Shown in pieces: positions 58,844 through 64,000 of a stretch of DNA of 64,000 bases (the stretch's first letter is position 1; each line of letters begins with the position of its first letter). This DNA is from Brachionus rotundiformis (Eukaryota; Rotifera; Eurotatoria; Ploima; Brachionidae): positions 235,351 through 299,350 of the forward strand of contig JAESIW010000107.1 in the NCBI GenBank assembly GCA_016802295.1, read 5' to 3'. The notes under the pieces are model-generated. The model was not told the origin of the DNA. It made no database searches and was given only the letters and a program-made list of their open reading frames with translations. The position numbers and the translations under genes are program-made.

Positions 58844-60362
58844 TTTTGTTCTCAGAAAAGTTTCCTAAATTATTGATAAATATTAAATAATAATATTTCA
58901 AAATAAATAAACAAAATATGAAAAATAAATGTAGTATGACTATCAAATTAAACATTACTTTTTATTTTTTAAATAAATGTGTTTAAAATTTTGATACTAT
59001 AATTTAGACAAACAATCTTAATTTATATCTTTTAAGTTTTTCAGACATAAATTATCGTTCGTACTTAGAAAAAAGATAAAAATGTTCTTAAAAAGAAAAA
59101 TTTTCGATTTGTCTTGAAAAAATAAGATAAAATTTTAAAAGTTTTTGAGTCCATTCGAGTAAATTTAGTACATTTGTTTTGCATAGCTTAAACAACTAGT
59201 ATTATAAATGATAATTTTTTATTTAAAAAAAGGTAAAATTTTTCCAACAAAAAACAAAAACTTATTCTCAGTGAAAATAAAAAAAGTCTAAAAATTATTG
59301 CGTGATTATAATCATATGACATTTAAAAATAAGAAATCGTTCAAAGAGTACATATTATTAAGGTAATTTTTAAATTTAAACAAATTTAAGCATATTTATA
59401 ATTTTATTTAGAAATAGAAAAAATTAATTTCTTCTTTACGAAAAACTTAATTATTTCTATTAAAAGCCTCTCAAGAGCATCAAATGAAATTGATAAAAAT
59501 TAGCTATTTACAATCGAATTGTTTATTCTCTTTAATTTCTCTCTTAAAGTCCAAGTTTCGGACCCTAACAGATCGAGATTGGCAAAACCACTAAAAGTCC
59601 TATAGAAATCTATTTATTTATTAAGAAATTTTAATTTGTCTATCACCTTAAAAAGCCTTCTACTGTCCCAAAATACTATCAATAAAACCACCAATTTTTA
59701 TTCTTAATCAAGAGCCAAATTTTTCTTTTCATCTTATCTTCAAAGCCATTCATATCTAATTTCCTGTATTTAAAAAATCATATATCTGTTTTTTTCATAA
59801 AATCTCGTTTCAAAATCTTTATATTTTTAAAATTAGTAAAAAAATAGAGATTTGCTTCAAACTTATTATTATCAATAAATTTAGAAAAAGGCACAATTAA
59901 GTCATAAGACACGTTCTTGTCAAGATCAAACCATTGTCTTAAAAATTTCAAAAGCCATTTTTGGGTTAAGAAAAGTTAAAATAAAGTGATCTTAAATATT
60001 TGAAATTTTTCTCATTAAGTCTTATAAATTTATTTATAATTTAGTCTAAGTGCTGTAAAAGAAAATATTTAAATAAATTGTTCGTTTTAAATTAAACTTT
60101 GGAAGATTTATTACCAAAAATAAGAGTTGTTTTTTTTTTATTTTGTGTCAAGAATCTTTTTTTAGAACTTAAAATTTGATAACTCAAATAATCTACCTCA
60201 ATTAGACTCTGATTAAAAGCTTATTAAATAATTGTTTTCCAAAATCATACTAAATTTATATAACGTTTTGTTTTATTCAAGTTTAGAAATAAAAAAATCA
60301 TGATAGATAACTCAATAGTTTAAAATAATTTATCATTATTTTTCTAAATTTAGTTTTAAAAA
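58844..60362. other. intergenic region containing a SOUL pseudogene
   Basis: Apart from the pseudogene at 59525-59958 the sequence is AT-rich and unassigned. It also contains the promoter side of the CD36-like gene at 60363. Confidence 0.5.
59525..59958 (-). pseudogene. decayed SOUL heme-binding paralogue
   Basis: On the minus strand three blocks match the intact neighbour in order. Near 59958-59870 a degraded copy of exon 1 reads KTMV then LIVPFSKFIDN. Near 59825-59790 FETRFYEKNR is identical to the intact gene. Near 59600-59525 TFSGFANLD corresponds to TFSGFSNEK. Stops and frameshifts interrupt the middle and the MPV region is unrecognisable. It is a tandem duplicate that has lost function. 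Confidence 0.75.
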
Positions 60363-62391
60363 ATGCGAAAAATTTCATGCCGAAATTTTATGATATTTAT
60401 GTCCGGACTTGGCTTGATAGCCACAGCGGTCATTAGTTATTTTGTTTCAGACACAATTACCAAAATAAAAATACATGAAGTAAATTTTGTAATTATTGTC
60501 TTTTAATTAAGTTTTAAAATTTATATAATAAGAATGTTATCATTCAAAAAAATTCAAGTGCATATAATTTTTGGATAAGTCCTCCGGCCACAATTTACCG
60601 CAAGTATTATCTATTTGATGTAAAAAATCCTCAAGAAATACAGAATGGTGAAAAACCACAACTTGCTCAAATGGGACCATATGTTTACAGTGAAAAATGG
60701 GAAAAGCGTAACATAGAATTTCTGGGTTTAAATGAGGTCCGCTTTAATCCAGTAGTTACCCTAAAATTTGAACCATCTTTATCATCAGGACTTGAAACTG
60801 ATAAGGTTACATTTCTGAATATTCCAGCTGTGGTATGCTCTGTTCAATTGTCCCTTTTCTTTTTGTTCATTTATAAATTTAGGGAATGATTGAACAAACT
60901 GTCCGGAGTAGATTTAAAGAACTGGGTCCAGCGCTAGTGAACAGCTTGTTTGCATTTTTGGGCACAAAATTGTTTGAGACTAAAACTGTTGGTGAATTGA
61001 TATCAGGCTACAAGGATCCACTGATGGAGCTTGCTAAAACTTTTTTGCCAAAAGTAATAAAAGATGATAAATTTAGTTTAATAAATGGGGTAAATGATTC
61101 ATTCAAGAGATTTATTTTTTTAATTTTGGAATATTATAGGAGAATGGTACAGAATGGGAAAATTATACCATGATGACCGGATATGATTCGGCCGAAAATG
61201 TTGGAAAAATTATTTCATGGAATAATGTTGAGTAAACTAATTAATTTAAATAATAAATATCTGAAAAATTTAATTATATAATCAATTAAAGAAAATTAAA
61301 TTTTTGGTTTTCAAATGATGCAAATTTAATTAATGGAACAGATGGAACATTTTATCCACCATTTTTAACCAGAGATAAAAAAATGTATTCATTTAATCCG
61401 GATATGTGCAGGTAAAATAGATTTAATTGCTATATTTTTTGTTTGTTTATAAGAATATAATTTTATCTAAGATCATATCACATGTCTTATTTAAAAGACA
61501 ATGTAATAGGTGGTGTAAATACATATGACTTTCATTTGACACCAGACATTTTTTATGGCTTGGAAAATGAAGGATTTTGTGATGGACCATGTCTTGGCAA
61601 TGGAGTATTAAATATAAGTTCATGTTATGGAGGTAGGTTTTTAAGATAGTAATTGGTGATATGAATTATCTTTTATTATATAGGTGTATCAGGCTTTGTA
61701 TCACAGCCTCATTTCCTAAACGCAGATCCAAAATTTCTTTTAGACCTAAGTGGTATGAGTCCCGATCAGTCGCTACATGACTTTGTCATTCATTTTGAAC
61801 CAGTTAGTTTTAAGTTAATTGTTTAATGATTATCTAATAAAATAATGTTTAAGACAACATCAGTGCCTGTAGGTGGAAATATTAGACTTCAAATTAGCTT
61901 TTACTTGCTGCAGAATGATAAAATAAAGTAAAAATCAAATTATTGTGTCAAATCTAGTCAAATATAAATTAATTAAAGTTTGGTAAAAAATGTTAAGCCT
62001 GTTCTATTTCCAATGGTTTGGTTTGATGAAGTAAGTTTTAAATTAAAATATAGTAAAACAGATTAATAAAATCAAAATTTGAATTTTAAGTCTTTGGCTT
62101 TAGATGATGATACTAGAAAACAACTAAAGACAGTTGCATTTTATGTAAAATTAATGACAGTGTTACCAATTATTTTGGCCAGTTTTGGAGGCTTTCTAAT
62201 AACTTTTTCAGTTTTTAAAATATTTAAGCATTTAAATGATAAAGAATCTGAATCAGTTAGTTATTTAATTACCTTTTTTAATTAATTTTAATTTATAATT
62301 TGTAAAGAATTCACCTCAAGAAGATCTCAGCTCTCCAATAAATGAAACGTCAAGGCTTGTTTCAGAGACCGAAACAAAAGTTTATTCTTAA
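60363..62391 (+). CDS. CD36/SCARB/LIMP-2-family scavenger receptor, copy 1
   Basis: Two-pass membrane receptor with a large luminal or extracellular domain that binds lipids or lipoproteins. Eleven exons (60363-60479, 60533-60832, 60883-61089, 61140-61231, 61292-61411, 61472-61632, 61684-61802, 61854-61927, 61979-62030, 62091-62255, 62308-62391) give 496 residues, typical for the family. TM1 is about residues 8-29 and TM2 about 440-462. Hallmarks are the KYYLFDVKNP and MGPYVYSEKWEKRNIEF blocks, VTFLNIPAV, ENGTEWENYTMMTG, DGTFYPPFL, the cysteine-rich GFCDGPCLGNGVLNISSC, PHFLNADP, and PVLFPMVWFDE. Several N-glycosylation sites are present. The short cytoplasmic tail is Ser/Glu-rich without a clear LIMP-2 dileucine signal. 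A second copy follows 1 kb downstream. Confidence 0.93.
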
Positions 62392-63405
62392 TTGTTTTTT
62401 AAAATTTTTTCTTAAATAAATATACCAATTAAAGATTATCAATTCCAAAAGTTGGCAAGTTTTTTTCAACATTCTTTCTAAATATCTGCTCATATTTAAA
62501 TAGTATTTTATAGAATATTAAATCAAATAAAAATCATACAATTCACAGATTGGTATGCATCTAAGTTAAGTTTTAAGTAACACTGTTTATAACGCAAAAA
62601 AAAAAGACAAAATGTAATTATTTTGAATAAGATTTGGTTATTCGAGCTTTTATTATTGAACCATTTGGTACGCTAATGTTTAACCCATTTTTAAAACTAT
62701 AGTAAACTTTAGTATTTTTCTCCGGGTTGTTTTTTAGATTGGAAAAGACATAAAAATTATTGGGGCATCTCAAAGGTTTTTTGTTTTGGTCAAATCTTTA
62801 AGGCCAAAAAAATGACATTTTTATTTTACAATAAAATTTATAAATTTTAAAATTGAAAGCATATAATAGGCGATTTTTTGGCATATCAGTTTTGTAATTA
62901 CTTTATAGTTCATCAAATAATTAGACTTCATTTTTTTAATTAATTGTTTAAGTATTTAATTTTAATAATATTAATAAATAGTGTAGAATAGTATATGGTT
63001 TATTGCAGCACAAAAATGCGTTCAATCTAATCTAACTAAAAATTATACAAAACTATACAAAATAAAAGACAATCAATTAAATAAAAATTTTTGTTTAATT
63101 AAGCATAAATTAGAAGTTCTTTTTTAAATTGAGTAAGAATTTACAACTGAAAAAAGTGTTTCAAAACATGTGTTGATATGAAAATATTTAAATAATACTT
63201 TTCTAATTTGATAAATAAAACAAATTATTCAAATTTATTTAACTTAGTCTGTAACTTAGTATTTTAGTTTTTAAAAAATATATCTTGTCCCCCTTAATAC
63301 CAAAAGTCTATGAAATCACCTGACTTTTGATCGCTCTATATAAAACTTAAGTAAAACAAAAAAATAATTATTTGATGTTTTTTTAAACTTATCTCTTGGT
63401 AAATC
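62392..63405. other. intergenic between tandem CD36-like genes
   Basis: Contains a coding-like orphan exon on the minus strand (62618-62795). The rest is AT-rich with nothing recognised. Confidence 0.5.
62618..62795 (-). pseudogene. orphan coding-like exon, minus strand
   Basis: A frame of 58 codons ending in TAA follows an acceptor-like TTAAAG (AG at 62797-62796). It includes PLRCPNNFYVFSNL and SVPNGSIIKARITKSYSK, which look protein-like and are richer in G and C than the flanks. No upstream exon with a fitting phase was found before the next gene. It may be the last exon of an unfound gene or a relic. Family not recognised. Confidence 0.3.
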
Positions 63406-64000
63406 ATGGTATTTAATAACAGCAAACTGTTTGTAAAAACAATGACGATGGTCATAAGTGCTCTTCTAATATTAGCATCTTTGGTATCATTTTTATATGG
63501 AGAGACTTTTTTTCAACACAAAATCAAACAGGTTCAAATCTTATCAAAATTTTATCTTCTAAACTAAATAAATATAATTTTTAAGTATTTTGTCCTTAAA
63601 CCAAATTCAAGCCGCTTGGAAATATGGTCAAATCCACCGGTGATTTTGTATAGAAAATTCTATTTTTTTCATGTTCAAAATCCAGATGAGTTTCTGGATG
63701 GTGCGAGGCCTAAGTTAGTCGAACGTGGACCCTATGTTTACCGTGAAGTTTTAGAAAAACGCAATATTGAGTTTTTGAATAAATATCAGCTAAAATATAA
63801 CCCTTTTTGCACCTTGTACTTTGAACCATTATTATCAGTTGGAAATGAATCTGATATTGTGACAGTATTAAATGTGCCATTTGCAGTAAAATATTCAAAG
63901 GATAAATGTTTTTTTAGGCTTTTATTAATTTATAAAGGGCATGATAGAAAAAAGTCTTAATTTTGGATACTTTTTTCCTATTGATTTTATGTTTGATTAT
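63406..64000 (+). CDS. CD36/SCARB-family scavenger receptor, copy 2 (3' truncated by window edge)
   Basis: Exons 63406-63531, 63586-63885 and 63938 onward are visible; the gene runs off the window. The N-terminal membrane segment is about residues 13-33. KFYFFHVQNPDEF, RGPYVYREVLEKRNIEF and TVLNVPFA match copy 1 and the family, and exon 2 has the same length (300 bp) and phase as exon 2 of copy 1, so the pair arose by tandem duplication. GMIEKS opens exon 3 as GMIEQT does in copy 1. The remaining two thirds, including the cysteine-rich region and TM2, lie outside. Confidence 0.92.

Noticed and set aside
1..64000. CRISPR arrays, operons, bacterial promoters or terminators
   Set aside because: The DNA is eukaryotic with spliced genes; no regularly spaced repeats or polycistronic arrangement was seen.

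Overview
This is AT-rich nuclear DNA from a small-genome animal. Protein-coding genes have many short introns (about 45-70 bp, GT-AG). The gene set (gephyrin, KAT7-type MYST acetyltransferase, Mediator subunits, MMS22L, CFAP46, SURF4, FAXC, CD36-like receptors) is metazoan. The compact introns, very low GC between genes, motile-cilium gene and expanded four-pass membrane family would fit a rotifer of the Brachionus type, but that assignment is inference. Two runs of N (22544-22883 and 38456-38977) show it is a scaffolded assembly.

Layout. 1-2143: non-coding, with a 0.8 kb terminal-inverted-repeat element. 2.1-5.4 kb: uroporphyrinogen-III synthase and a dead LINE fragment. 5.6-9.4 kb: KAT7/HBO1-like acetyltransferase with a TTAA-flanked MITE in intron 1. 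9.4-12.9 kb: gene desert with a decayed LINE reverse transcriptase. 12.9-18.7 kb: three four-pass membrane genes interleaved with a tiny RRM-like gene and a FAXC-like gene on the minus strand; a fourth member lies at 26.4 kb. 18.7-25.7 kb: repeat remnants, MED7, and gephyrin, which is cut by an assembly gap and has two irregular splice junctions. 26.0-27.7 kb: two near-identical U2 snRNA genes flanking the fourth four-pass gene. 27.8-28.6 kb: MED18. 28.6-30.4 kb: LINE relics. 30.4-32.0 kb: a secreted ShKT plus EF-hand protein. 32.2-37.2 kb: MMS22L in 17 exons. 37.7-39.3 kb: a small unknown gene and the second gap with duplicated flanks. 39.8-45.2 kb: SURF4, an orphan secreted protein, uridine phosphorylase, and a RAWUL protein without a RING finger. 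46.0-57.8 kb: CFAP46 in 20 exons. 58.1-60.0 kb: a SOUL heme-binding gene and a decayed paralogue. 60.4-64.0 kb: two tandem CD36/SCARB-family genes, the second cut by the window edge.

How genes relate. Most neighbours are functionally unrelated, as expected in an animal genome. Exceptions: MED7 and MED18 encode subunits of one complex and lie 6 kb apart; the four-pass genes share a phase-1 intron position just after the second membrane segment and so arose by local duplication; the CD36 genes, the SOUL gene with its dead copy, and the U2 genes are also local duplicates. Exon boundaries below were placed by hand from GT-AG sites, reading-frame phase and family similarity; every multi-exon model was checked to keep frame unless stated otherwise. 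Family names rest on remembered conservation, not on database searches.
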